In this document: positions 7,323 through 15,231 of the stretch, piece after piece | Layout: each line of letters starts with the position of its first letter | Numbering within the stretch: the stretch's first letter is position 1 | From: Paenibacillus andongensis | Lineage (GTDB): Bacteria; Bacillota; Bacilli; Paenibacillales; NBRC-103111 | NCBI RefSeq assembly: GCF_025369935.1 | Contig: NZ_CP104467.1 | Span: forward strand, 6,889,001-6,953,000 | Direction: 5' to 3' | DNA: 64,000 nt | The notes under the pieces: generated by a model | Databases searched by the model: none | Told to the model about the DNA's origin: nothing | Seen by the model: the letters and a program-made list of their open reading frames with translations, nothing else | Translations under genes and position numbers: made by a program

Positions 7323-8231
7323 CTACCCCGAATATTCGCTGCGCATCTTATCCGTAACCTCAAGATAGAGAACTTGGAGAAATTTCTTAATATTGACCTT
7401 ACCCTTCTCCGGCTTCGAGTTCTCATCGATTTCTTTCATCTTCATACGCACATCCTGGAACTCAAAATACAGAGGCGCATAATGCTCAAATTTTGGATTG
7501 CTGTAATCCGTCAAGCCAATACTGGCGATATGGGCTAATGCCGCCATAACAGTACGGCGAATCCGTTGTTCGACGGCTTTGCCTTCTTTTTCAACATCCG
7601 CTTCTTTCATCTTGTGGCATCTAGAAACGGTTTCATAAAGCTCCTTGAGCGGCGGAATTCCTTCCGCTTTATGATGACGTGTAAGATGTTCCATAATGTC
7701 CATCAAGTCGCGACTGCCGGTGTCCCCCACGATCCCCATATCCATGAGAATGGGCTGCATAATCTCGCGGACACTGCGCTTTTTACGAATATTCTCAGGG
7801 CCTGTGTGCAGTAAACTTAGCTTGGTTAAAGATTCTTTAATCTCCCGCAAGGAGCGGCTAATGTTCCACTGCTCGTTAACCTTGGATAGCACCGCTTCCA
7901 CTTCAATTTTATTAATTGGCTTTTGAATATAGAATTCAACACCAGCTTGATAGGCCTTGCCAATCATTTCTTTATTTTCAATTTGCGAAATCATCACATA
8001 TTTCCCTTGATAACCTTGCTCCTTCAATCGAATAATCGTCTCAATGCCATCCTGATCCGGCATTAATAAATCAATGACCACAACATCAGGTGTGGTTTCC
8101 AGAAGGACCTTTTCCCCTTCGCTTCCGCTGCCAGCCGTACCGACGACTTCGCCTAAACCGCCTTTTTCAATGATCTTTTGCAGCATCCGTCTACTTACCG
8201 CATCATCGTCAACAATCCCAAATGACAGCAT
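7323..8231 (-). CDS. glnL: GlnL-type response regulator (REC plus YcbB domain)
   Basis: Cytoplasmic response regulator of 302 residues. Residues 1-120 are a receiver domain with acidic pocket IVDDD (residues 6-10), the likely phospho-acceptor D54 in VVIDLLMPDQDG, and K at about 104 in YIQKPI. The rest matches the YcbB-type output domain of Bacillus GlnL (KKRSVREIMQPILMDMGIVG, then ALAHIASIGLTDYSNPKFE). The start lies 5 bases after the sensor kinase stop, so the pair is co-transcribed. GlnKL in Bacillus responds to glutamine and drives glutamine-use genes; here the pair ends a glutamine-type transporter operon, so autoregulation of uptake is a good inference. Confidence 0.85.
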   Translation of the reverse strand: MLSFGIVDDDAVSRRMLQKIIEKGGLGEVVGTAGSGSEGEKVLLETTPDVVVIDLLMPDQDGIETIIRLKEQGYQGKYVMISQIENKEMIGKAYQAGVEFYIQKPINKIEVEAVLSKVNEQWNISRSLREIKESLTKLSLLHTGPENIRKKRSVREIMQPILMDMGIVGDTGSRDLMDIMEHLTRHHKAEGIPPLKELYETVSRCHKMKEADVEKEGKAVEQRIRRTVMAALAHIASIGLTDYSNPKFEHYAPLYFEFQDVRMKMKEIDENSKPEKGKVNIKKFLQVLYLEVTDKMRSEYSG

Positions 8232-8236
8232 GATCT

Positions 8237-9547
8237 CTACGCTCCTTTTTTCAACGTATCGGTCAATATCGTAATCACAAAAGTGGTCTGAAAACCCGGC
8301 TCGTCAGAGCGCAAATGAATGTCTCCACCTAAAGAATGAACAATATCTCGAACATGAGAGAGTCCAATCCCTGTCGCGGCAAAGCCCTCCTGATTAAATT
8401 TGGTCGTAAACCCAGGTGCAAAAATCATATCTCTATCCTGCTCAGAAATGCCATCACCGGTGTCGGCAACGATTATGATGGTCTCAGCACCTTGCTCATA
8501 AGCACTAACGAGAATCGATCCTTGATCTTCAATTGCTTCTACGGCATTAGACACGAGATTATTGATGACGGTTAAAAGGGGAAGATATTGATCCGAACAA
8601 TAGTCCGTTTGAATGCCGCTTTTGAATTGAATATTTTTTCCAAGCATCGCACTGTAACCCAGATTAGATTTGATAGCGAACTCCACGACTTCGGCCAGCC
8701 TCATAACGGAAGCGAAATCGCGATCGAACAGCTTCAACAACCCGGCTAGGATGCGTTGCGAATCTTTTTTGACCTCATGAATTTGCTGGGTAATTTCCAA
8801 AATGGTACGAGCGTAGCTTTTTAACCCCGCGCCATTGATTTTTTCATATAAATTGTGGCTCTTGGCTGTTATTTGCTCAATCGTGTCCATCGACTTCCGC
8901 AAGTAAAAGACTTCGCCATATAAACCGCTATTCGTATTTAACATCTGTTCCATACGCTTCTGCTGCTCATTATGCACGACTCGCATCTGATTAATGGTCA
9001 CGCTGTTGTAGATACCAACCACGAAGTAGCTCCGCACGACAGCGGTAACTGTGATATATACTAATTGTTCGTAAAACATGTACGGTGAATGAAAAATCAA
9101 GCTGCGCGCCAACAATTCAATCTCATTGGACATAAGATCAATAACCGCAAAGAACAACCCCAGAACAAATGGGTGAAATTGATCCCATTCCCGTTTAATC
9201 AAGCTCATGGCAATCGCAAAAGCCATATAATAAAATGCGGCTGATAAATGCGTTTGCGCGCTCGCGCTGTAAGACATGGCCCCCTGAGTAAGGATACCAT
9301 CCTCCAAAGTCCGAAAAAGCAGAACAGTAATTCCAGTAATGATACCCGTATAGACATAAGGCAGATGCCTCATCAAAAGCAAACAGAGTAGAAAGGCGCT
9401 GCTGCCAAGTCCAATCCGAAACACTTCGCCACTGAAAGGTGTGATCTTAAACTCTCCGGCTATGGCCGTCACAATTGCGACGAAAATCATTTGCAGCCCT
9501 TCGTTCTTTAAGCGTCCCAGCCTTTCACCCCCTATAAGATATCCCAT
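8237..9547 (-). CDS. glnK: GlnK-type membrane sensor histidine kinase
   Basis: Membrane sensor kinase of up to 436 residues. The first about 190 residues hold six or so membrane helices (TAIAGEF, then LGSSAFLLCLLLM, then YTGIITGITVLLF, and later VLGLFFAVIDLM). A coiled helix with a SpoB/DpiB-type dimer region follows (SKDSQRILAGLLKLFDRD-like), then a GHKL ATPase with N box NNLVSNAVEAIED, G1 box VADTGDGIS and G2 GIGLSHV. The phospho-acceptor His is not of the classic HEIRTPL type, as in the DcuS/CitA/GlnK group. The start is uncertain: the ATG at 9547 overlaps the upstream gene by 16 bases, while an ATG at 9490 has a GAAGGG site. It partners the adjacent GlnL-type regulator. Confidence 0.83.
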   Translation of the reverse strand: MGYLIGGERLGRLKNEGLQMIFVAIVTAIAGEFKITPFSGEVFRIGLGSSAFLLCLLLMRHLPYVYTGIITGITVLLFRTLEDGILTQGAMSYSASAQTHLSAAFYYMAFAIAMSLIKREWDQFHPFVLGLFFAVIDLMSNEIELLARSLIFHSPYMFYEQLVYITVTAVVRSYFVVGIYNSVTINQMRVVHNEQQKRMEQMLNTNSGLYGEVFYLRKSMDTIEQITAKSHNLYEKINGAGLKSYARTILEITQQIHEVKKDSQRILAGLLKLFDRDFASVMRLAEVVEFAIKSNLGYSAMLGKNIQFKSGIQTDYCSDQYLPLLTVINNLVSNAVEAIEDQGSILVSAYEQGAETIIIVADTGDGISEQDRDMIFAPGFTTKFNQEGFAATGIGLSHVRDIVHSLGGDIHLRSDEPGFQTTFVITILTDTLKKGA

Positions 9548-10293
9548 ATCTGTTTACCAATGAGGATTATACAAACAGTAAGAAATAGCGGTCGAACGTA
9601 CGCCGAGCCTTTGCGGATCGCCATGCGTGAGCCCAACAAAGATCCACAAACCATGGCTATTCCCATCGGAATGCCTATCCCGTAATTAATGGATCCCAGG
9701 ACCATGAAAGTAGCCAAGCTAGCCACGTTGCTCCCGAAATTAAGTACCTTGGAATTACCAGCCGCTTTGACGAAATCGAATCCTAACATCAGAAATACGA
9801 AAATAAGAAAGGAACCGGTCCCCGGTCCGAAGAAACCATCATAGAAGCCCAAACCGAATGCTGCGAAGCCCATTAACATCGCTGTTTTCGTTGAGAATTG
9901 GCGGAAGGTAGAAAGATCCCCCCAATTTTTGCGAAAAATGGTATAGATGGTGATCAATATAAGCATAACGATAACTAGCGGTCTTAAGAAATCAGATGGA
10001 ATTTGCCGCAGCACCATCGTTCCGCATACAGCTCCTAAGAGAGACAAAAAGAACAAACCGCGTACGGCTTTCAGATCGACATTCCCAGACCGCATGAAAG
10101 AAATCGTACTCGTCAGAGAAGACATGGTACCCGCCAATTTGTTCGTTCCTAACGCGACAGCCGGGGGTAACCCCGTTGCCAGCAGAACCGGAAGAGCAAT
10201 TAGCCCCCCTCCACCAACGACAGAATCTACATACGCCGCCACAAAACCACCGATGATGATGAATATCATCATTTCCCAACTTACATGTAACAT
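9532..10293 (-). CDS. TauE/SafE-family membrane permease
   Basis: Integral membrane protein of 253 residues with about eight helices. The family motif lies near the N-terminus: GGFVAAYVDSVVGGGGLIALPVLLATG, then ALGTNKLAGTMSSL; the second half repeats GFYDGFFGPGTGSFLIF and NSKVLNFGSNVASLA. Members move sulfite, sulfoacetate or other organic anions, and the substrate here is unknown. It is the fifth gene in the gln-type operon, between the second permease and the sensor kinase whose frame it overlaps. Its place suggests export or uptake of an anion linked to glutamine metabolism, but this is only inference. Confidence 0.88.
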   Translation of the reverse strand: MLHVSWEMMIFIIIGGFVAAYVDSVVGGGGLIALPVLLATGLPPAVALGTNKLAGTMSSLTSTISFMRSGNVDLKAVRGLFFLSLLGAVCGTMVLRQIPSDFLRPLVIVMLILITIYTIFRKNWGDLSTFRQFSTKTAMLMGFAAFGLGFYDGFFGPGTGSFLIFVFLMLGFDFVKAAGNSKVLNFGSNVASLATFMVLGSINYGIGIPMGIAMVCGSLLGSRMAIRKGSAYVRPLFLTVCIILIGKQIWDIL

Positions 10294-10327
10294 GATGCTA
10301 AGACTCCTTCTGGATGTTAAATTCCTT

Positions 10328-10978
10328 TTATACCAATCTTGATTCCATCCTGCGGGCTGCTAATGATAGCGCATAATTCACAGCGAAATACAGGATAGCC
10401 ACTAAAAATAGAATAGGAATGGTATAACTGTAGTTTTGTCCAATTACTATTTTCGCATGGTGCATCAGTTCAGGCAAGGAAATAACAATGGCAAGTGAAG
10501 TATCTTTTAGCAGGGATATAAATTGACTCACGAGTGGCGGCATCATTCGGCGCAGCCCCTGTGGTAGAACGATATGCCAAAGTGTTTGCACATAGCCTAG
10601 TCCTGAAGATCTAGCGGCTTCAATCTGTCCTTTATCAATGGAATTCAGCCCGCTTCGCACAATCTCCGCAATCATAGCACCTTCAAATAATGTTAATGCC
10701 AAAATCGTCGCATTCATGGGTCCGAGTTTGATCCCGATATCCGGTAAGGCGAACCTCGAGAAAAAAATGATTAACAGCAGTGGTAAATTGCGAAGAAGCT
10801 CAACTGCTATAGCCAGAATGGGTGAAACAACCGGCAGCTTCGTATACCGAATTGTACCGACAACACATCCCACGATAAAGCTAAATACAATAGAGATCGC
10901 AGCGACTTTAAGCGTCATATAGAAACCTTCAAATACAAACCTTACATTATCAGCTGAGAAAGCATGTATGATATCCAT
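10328..10978 (-). CDS. glnP: Glutamine-type amino-acid ABC transporter permease GlnP-like
   Basis: Inner-membrane permease of 216 residues of the HisMQ/GlnP type, with five helices and the ATPase-contact loop near residues 120-145 (IEAARSSGLGYVQTLWHIVLPQ). It begins MDIIHAFSADNVRFVFEG and has a GGGGGAGGTGAACG ribosome site. It is paired with a second permease 20 bases upstream; the two probably form a heterodimer in the membrane. The gene order glnQ-glnH-glnM-glnP equals that in Bacillus subtilis. Glutamine is inferred from this order and from the linked GlnKL-type genes; a different polar amino acid is possible. Confidence 0.88.
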   Translation of the reverse strand: MDIIHAFSADNVRFVFEGFYMTLKVAAISIVFSFIVGCVVGTIRYTKLPVVSPILAIAVELLRNLPLLLIIFFSRFALPDIGIKLGPMNATILALTLFEGAMIAEIVRSGLNSIDKGQIEAARSSGLGYVQTLWHIVLPQGLRRMMPPLVSQFISLLKDTSLAIVISLPELMHHAKIVIGQNYSYTIPILFLVAILYFAVNYALSLAARRMESRLV

Positions 10979-10998
10979 TCGTTCACCTCCCCCTAAAG

Positions 10999-11652
10999 TC
11001 AGTCCGTACGAGCTAATTTACGTTCTAATCGCAAGGCCACGTAACTTAGCGGTAGCGTAAGTATCAAATAAAGCACAGCAACGAAGATATAGGTATCGAA
11101 CGTAGCATAAGTCTCGCTTGCGACCTGATCACCGAAATACATAAGGTCAAAACCTGCGAATACGCCAAGTACCGACGAGTTCTTAACGAGGTTAATAAAT
11201 TGGTTGCTGAGCGGCGGTATGACAATTTTGATGGCTTGTGGAAGGACGATATGCCACATCGTTTGGACATAGGTCAGTCCCGAGGATTGTGCCGCCTCAG
11301 ATTGGCCTTTGGGCACCGACATAATACCGGCACGGATCGCTTCTGCGATAAAAGCTGCCGTATACACAGTAAGGCCTAAGGTCCCGCATACGAATCCGCT
11401 AAGGGTAATGCCGAGAGACGGCAGCCCGTAGAAGAACACGAATACAACAAGCAAGAGCGGTATGTTTCGAATGAACTCTACATAGGCAGTCCCTATCCAT
11501 TGCAGCGGTTTCACCGATCCGATACGAAAAATGGCAATAATCGTACCCAGCACAAAGCTGCCAATAAGCGCAATAACGCTGGCAATGATCGTGTTGAAGA
11601 AGCCCTTCATGTAGAGATCAAAATAATCAGTAAAAATCGAGAAATCCGGCAT
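10999..11652 (-). CDS. glnM: Glutamine-type amino-acid ABC transporter permease GlnM-like
   Basis: Permease of 217 residues, HisMQ family: first helix TIIASVIALIGSFVLGTIIAIF, then VEFIRNIPLLLVVFVFFYGLP and the contact loop SEAAQSSGLTYVQTMWHIVLPQ near residues 125-146. I start it at the ATG at 11652, which has GAGGGGGGAGCGC directly before it; the frame is open 14 codons further but without a ribosome site and into the intergenic hairpin region. It pairs with the GlnP-like permease immediately downstream. Confidence 0.88.
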   Translation of the reverse strand: MPDFSIFTDYFDLYMKGFFNTIIASVIALIGSFVLGTIIAIFRIGSVKPLQWIGTAYVEFIRNIPLLLVVFVFFYGLPSLGITLSGFVCGTLGLTVYTAAFIAEAIRAGIMSVPKGQSEAAQSSGLTYVQTMWHIVLPQAIKIVIPPLSNQFINLVKNSSVLGVFAGFDLMYFGDQVASETYATFDTYIFVAVLYLILTLPLSYVALRLERKLARTD

Positions 11653-11721
11653 GCGCTCCCCCCTCATAGACAGAAGATGGGCAGCAGCTGCCACCCATCT
11701 CTTCTTTTATTCTTGTTGCTC

Positions 11722-12594
11722 TTATTTGGTTGGCGCTTTGCCAATCCATTTCTCGTAGATTTTCGCGTATTCACCGCTGGACTCCAACTTCTTCAATCCA
11801 TCGTTCACAGCAGTTGTAAGAGCAGTCTCACCTTTCTTGATTGCGATACCATAAGGCTCATCCGTGAACGGTTCGCCAACTACTTCGAAGTTCTTATCTT
11901 GTACCATCATGCCATAGAGGATAGCGTTATCTGTGGTCAATGTGTCCCCTTGACCCGCTTTCAGGGCGCTAAAAGCATCTTGGTAATTATCAAACTCAAG
12001 TATGGTGGCATCTGGGGATTTGGCTTTAATATTCGTAACGGAAGTAGAGCCTTTCACAGCCAATACTTTCGTTCCTTTTTTAATATCCGCTATACTCTTA
12101 ATAGGGCTGCCTTTCTTAACGAGCAAAGACTGTCCTGCTTTAAAATAAACATTGGAAAACTCAACTTGTTTCTTCCGCTCTTCAGTAATCGTCATCGTCG
12201 CAACAATCAAATCAATCTCTTTGTTGTCGAGCATCGGAATGCGCGTCTTGGACGTTACTTCTTTTAACTCAATTTTCTTCTCATCGCCGAGAATTTCTTT
12301 CGCTAATGCTTTGGCGATGTCGATGTCGAAGCCTTCCACTTCGCCGCCAGTCGGGTTCTTCAATCCGAATAGCTTGGTATCAAATTTCACACCAACGACA
12401 ATTTTGCCTCTGCTTTTAATCTCATCCAGAACGGACGCTCCACCTGCCGGCTTGGCAGTGCTTGGAGCGCTGCTTGCTGCCGTAGAGCTAGCCGGAGTGC
12501 TTGATGCGCCTCCTTTTGTCCCGTTAGAGGCACACCCCACCAATGCGAATATCGTAATTAACATAAACATGAAATTCCACTTTTTTGACATCAT
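11722..12594 (-). CDS. glnH: Glutamine-type amino-acid-binding lipoprotein GlnH-like
   Basis: Extracellular binding lipoprotein of about 290 residues. The signal peptide ends IFALVGC, so Cys is lipidated; an Ala/Ser-rich linker follows, then the family 3 solute-binding fold (VLDEIKSRGKIVVGVKFDTK, GFDIDIAKALAKEILG, TMTITEERKKQVEFSNVYF, and the C-terminal EYAKIYEKWIGKAP). An in-frame ATG at 12606 lies right against the AAGGAG site, so the ATG at 12594 (spacer about 12) is preferred. It stands between the ATPase and permease genes in the operon. Binding of glutamine is inferred from gene order. Confidence 0.9.
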   Translation of the reverse strand: MMSKKWNFMFMLITIFALVGCASNGTKGGASSTPASSTAASSAPSTAKPAGGASVLDEIKSRGKIVVGVKFDTKLFGLKNPTGGEVEGFDIDIAKALAKEILGDEKKIELKEVTSKTRIPMLDNKEIDLIVATMTITEERKKQVEFSNVYFKAGQSLLVKKGSPIKSIADIKKGTKVLAVKGSTSVTNIKAKSPDATILEFDNYQDAFSALKAGQGDTLTTDNAILYGMMVQDKNFEVVGEPFTDEPYGIAIKKGETALTTAVNDGLKKLESSGEYAKIYEKWIGKAPTK

Positions 12595-12613
12595 GGTTTT
12601 ATTCATCTCCTTA

Positions 12614-13342
12614 TTAATGGTTAAGTACCCGATTCAGAAATAATTTCGCTCTTTCTTCACGTGGGTTGACGAAGAATTCCTCTGGAGGTGACTCTTCTAC
12701 AATTTGACCTTTGTCCATAAAAACAACGCGATCGGCTACTTCACGGGCAAAGCCCATCTCGTGCGTAACCACAACCATCGTCATTCCTTCGTTTGCAAGC
12801 GCCTTCATGACATCAAGCACCTCTCCAACCATTTCCGGATCCAGGGCTGATGTCGGCTCATCAAACAACATAATTTTCGGCTTCATCGCCAGTCCCCTAG
12901 CAATGGCTACACGCTGCTGCTGTCCCCCGGATAACTGAGAAGGAAAACTGTGTGCCTTATCCTGAATCCCAACCTTATCCAGGAAATACATCGCGATCTC
13001 GTCGGCTTCTTTCTTAGCCATACCATGCACCTTCATCGGAGCAAGCGTAATGTTATCGATCACTTTCTTATGCGGATAGAGATTGAAATGTTGGAATACC
13101 ATACCGATATCTCGGCGCAGCTTGTTCAAATCCATCTTCTTATCGCTGACCTTGTACTCATTCACGATAAGCTCACCGCTTGTGATGGTTTCCAGTCGGT
13201 TAATACACCTAAGCAGCGTGCTCTTGCCCGAACCTGACGGACCTACTACGACAACGACCTCACCCTGCTTGATCTGAAGATTAATTCCTTTGAGCACATG
13301 AAAATCGCCGTAATGCTTCTCTACTTGACGAAATGAGATCAA
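12614..13342 (-). CDS. glnQ: Glutamine-type ABC transporter ATPase GlnQ-like
   Basis: ATPase of 242 residues that powers the polar amino-acid importer encoded just downstream. Walker A is GPSGSGKST (about residues 34-42), Q-loop FQHFNLYP, signature LSGGQQQR, Walker B IMLFDEPTSALD, H-loop VVTHEM. It is the first gene of a seven-gene minus-strand operon, with a GAAGGGGGGGTTCC ribosome site before the ATG. A TnrA/GlnR-type box lies 43 bases upstream of the start, pointing to nitrogen control of the operon. Confidence 0.93.
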   Translation of the reverse strand: MISFRQVEKHYGDFHVLKGINLQIKQGEVVVVVGPSGSGKSTLLRCINRLETITSGELIVNEYKVSDKKMDLNKLRRDIGMVFQHFNLYPHKKVIDNITLAPMKVHGMAKKEADEIAMYFLDKVGIQDKAHSFPSQLSGGQQQRVAIARGLAMKPKIMLFDEPTSALDPEMVGEVLDVMKALANEGMTMVVVTHEMGFAREVADRVVFMDKGQIVEESPPEEFFVNPREERAKLFLNRVLNH

Positions 13343-13384
13343 TGGAACCCCCCCTTCGATGAATCATTATTGATGTAAACTGTT

Positions 13385-13401
13385 TGTTATGTAAATTAAC
13401 A
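13385..13401. promoter_or_regulatory. TnrA/GlnR-type nitrogen box upstream of glnQ operon
   Basis: TGTTATGTAAATTAACA fits the core of the TnrA/GlnR site (TGTNA, seven bases, TNACA) exactly; three central positions differ from the AT-rich full consensus. It is 43 bases from the glnQ start and about 165 bases from the divergent GntR gene. Whether it represses or activates depends on the promoter, which I could not place with confidence. Confidence 0.55.
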
Positions 13402-13566
13402 CATTTAAAGGATAAATGAAAAACTATGGAATCTTATGCAATCCGACATTCGGTTAGAAAAATAACGCCGACAGAAGATTACGAACCTTGTGTCCGATCA
13501 TCTTGGCATACTATAATATAACCCAGATAGATACCAACATTGAATGGCCCGGAGGTTCTCAAATAA

Positions 13567-14943
13567 ATGGCGGGTAAACCCAAACGATCCACCTTCCGAA
13601 CCCGACTGGAAGAGATGGTCACGAAATTACGCAGCGACATCGCAATCGGAAAACTGCAGCCCGGTGACTTCTTACCTTCCGAATTAACACTTGCAGAACA
13701 GTTTCAGCTGAGCAAAAACTCCGTTCGCAAAGGACTGGAACTACTACTCGATCAGGAAATGATCGAAAAAGTGCCGCGAATCGGGACGCGCGTAGTTGGG
13801 ACAGGCCGGAACGAAAAGCTTACCCTGAAATTCGGTTATTACCCTACTCTCACTCTAGAAGCTAATTTATTGGAACTGGTCGAAAAGTTTCAACAGCAGC
13901 ATCCGCATATTGTCGTCCAGATGATTCCTCTTTCGCAATCGTACTTTACTCAGAACGCGAAAGAAGCCATGGAGAGAGACGCGTTGGACCTTATCACTTT
14001 AAATAACCAAAGCTACGAAAGGGTTACTGAAAATAAGGCCGTCTCGGATATCCTGGAGCCACTTGAACGAAAGAATAGCACATATAGTTTTCTGTCGGGA
14101 CCGTTCACCAAAGACAATCAGTTGTACGTGCAGCCGTTTATTTTTTCACCGATCATCTTATGTTACAACCGAGATCATTTCAAGGAAGCAGCATTGCCAG
14201 AGCCGGATAGCAGCTGGCATTGGAACGATGTAAACCAAGCAGCGCTAGCCTTAACGCAAAAGCAAGACCGAATCGGGATCTTGTTTCACCTGCAATCCAT
14301 CAATCGTTGGCCGCTTTTTTTGCTGCAAAACAAAGTTGTTTTTGAACGCGATCAGCAGGGTAAACTGATTTTCAACAACGATAACTTTCGGAAAGCTATG
14401 CAAACAAGCCTTGGGCTGTTTGAAGGAATGAACCCGGACACCGTCTATATGTCGGAGAATGACTCTGATGCTGAACGGTTTTTCATGCAGCAAAAAACGT
14501 CCATGATCGTGACCAGCTATTACAGCTTGAACCATTTGCGTAATGCTGAATTCAATTATGATATCGCGCCGCTTCCCTATTCGCTCGAAGCAAAGACTCA
14601 GCTCTTAATCATTGGTCTTGCGGTCATTAAGTCGAGCAAGCACAAGGAAGCAGCCCAGACCATGCTCGATTTTCTCGTTTCGAACGAAGCGCAGCTGCAT
14701 ATTCGCAAAACGACCCTTACCATCCCGAGTGTCAAAACGGCGGCGGAGTGGACTGGAGAAGAGACGTTGGCACGTCCTTCAAGGTTCTTCATGTACCGGG
14801 ACATCATCCCGACGTTTAGTTTCTATACCGACATGAATGTTACTTTCCGCGAACTGGAAACCATGCGTCATATTCTCAAGCTATACTGGGCACGGCTCGA
14901 CGACTTCGAGACGGTTTGCCGCAGGTTGGAAGTCGCCCATTAG
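13567..14943 (+). CDS. GntR-family regulator fused to an extracellular-solute-binding-like domain
   Basis: Cytoplasmic regulator of 458 residues. A GntR winged helix occupies residues 10-80 (LEEMVTKLRSDIAIGKLQPGDFLPS, then LAEQFQLSKNSVRKGLELLLDQE). From about residue 85 to 430 there is a family 1 sugar-binding-protein-like fold without signal peptide (LTLKFGYYPTLTLEANLLELVEKFQQQHPHI, then AMERDALDLITLNNQSYERV, then MLDFLVSNEAQLHIRK). A binding-protein fold used as an intracellular sensor is seen in some Paenibacillus regulators. It is divergent from glnQ and has no obvious target next to it on the right. CCCGGAGG precedes the ATG with a 9-10 base spacer. The ligand is unknown; a sugar is likelier than an amino acid from the fold. 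Confidence 0.85.
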   Translation: MAGKPKRSTFRTRLEEMVTKLRSDIAIGKLQPGDFLPSELTLAEQFQLSKNSVRKGLELLLDQEMIEKVPRIGTRVVGTGRNEKLTLKFGYYPTLTLEANLLELVEKFQQQHPHIVVQMIPLSQSYFTQNAKEAMERDALDLITLNNQSYERVTENKAVSDILEPLERKNSTYSFLSGPFTKDNQLYVQPFIFSPIILCYNRDHFKEAALPEPDSSWHWNDVNQAALALTQKQDRIGILFHLQSINRWPLFLLQNKVVFERDQQGKLIFNNDNFRKAMQTSLGLFEGMNPDTVYMSENDSDAERFFMQQKTSMIVTSYYSLNHLRNAEFNYDIAPLPYSLEAKTQLLIIGLAVIKSSKHKEAAQTMLDFLVSNEAQLHIRKTTLTIPSVKTAAEWTGEETLARPSRFFMYRDIIPTFSFYTDMNVTFRELETMRHILKLYWARLDDFETVCRRLEVAH

Positions 14944-15131
14944 GATAGACAAGTTGCTCTATAGCATAGAAAAGGACTAAATTGTTGCAGAACAGAGACT
15001 GTCGATTGATTCAAAACTGGTATGCACAACTCCAGAATGTGAGTTTAGAGTCATTCAGCTTTCGTGAGGGCAGATGGGCTATAGTGATTACCAAAGGGAT
15101 AAGCCTCGGCTTACCTCGTAGCCTAAAAGAA

Positions 15132-15174
15132 AAAAATCGGGTAGAGGAGCAAACGCTCCCCTAGCCGATTTTTA
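15132..15174. terminator. Bidirectional terminator between GntR-type gene and secreted protein gene
   Basis: AAAAATCGG...GAGGAGC, loop AAAC, GCTCCCC...CCGATTTTT forms a long imperfect stem with A-run on one side and T-run on the other. It can end the plus-strand GntR gene and the minus-strand large gene (stop at 15232). The remaining 14944-15131 shows nothing certain. Confidence 0.8.
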
Positions 15175-15231
15175 ATTTTTACATAGCCTAATTGGTGAGA
15201 ACCCACCTTCGGCAGCTATCGTAAGACTTAT

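Noticed and set aside
7220..7426. 68-codon open frame overlapping the ABC-F leader
   Set aside because: It overlaps the response-regulator gene end and the leader promoter, has no ribosome site and gives an Arg-rich product without family; the 47-codon leader ORF in another frame has a near-perfect ribosome site.
14982..15164. Possible 60-residue gene starting with TTG after the GntR regulator
   Set aside because: A weak AAAGGAC site exists, but the frame runs through the left arm of the terminator and ends inside it, and the product has no recognisable features.
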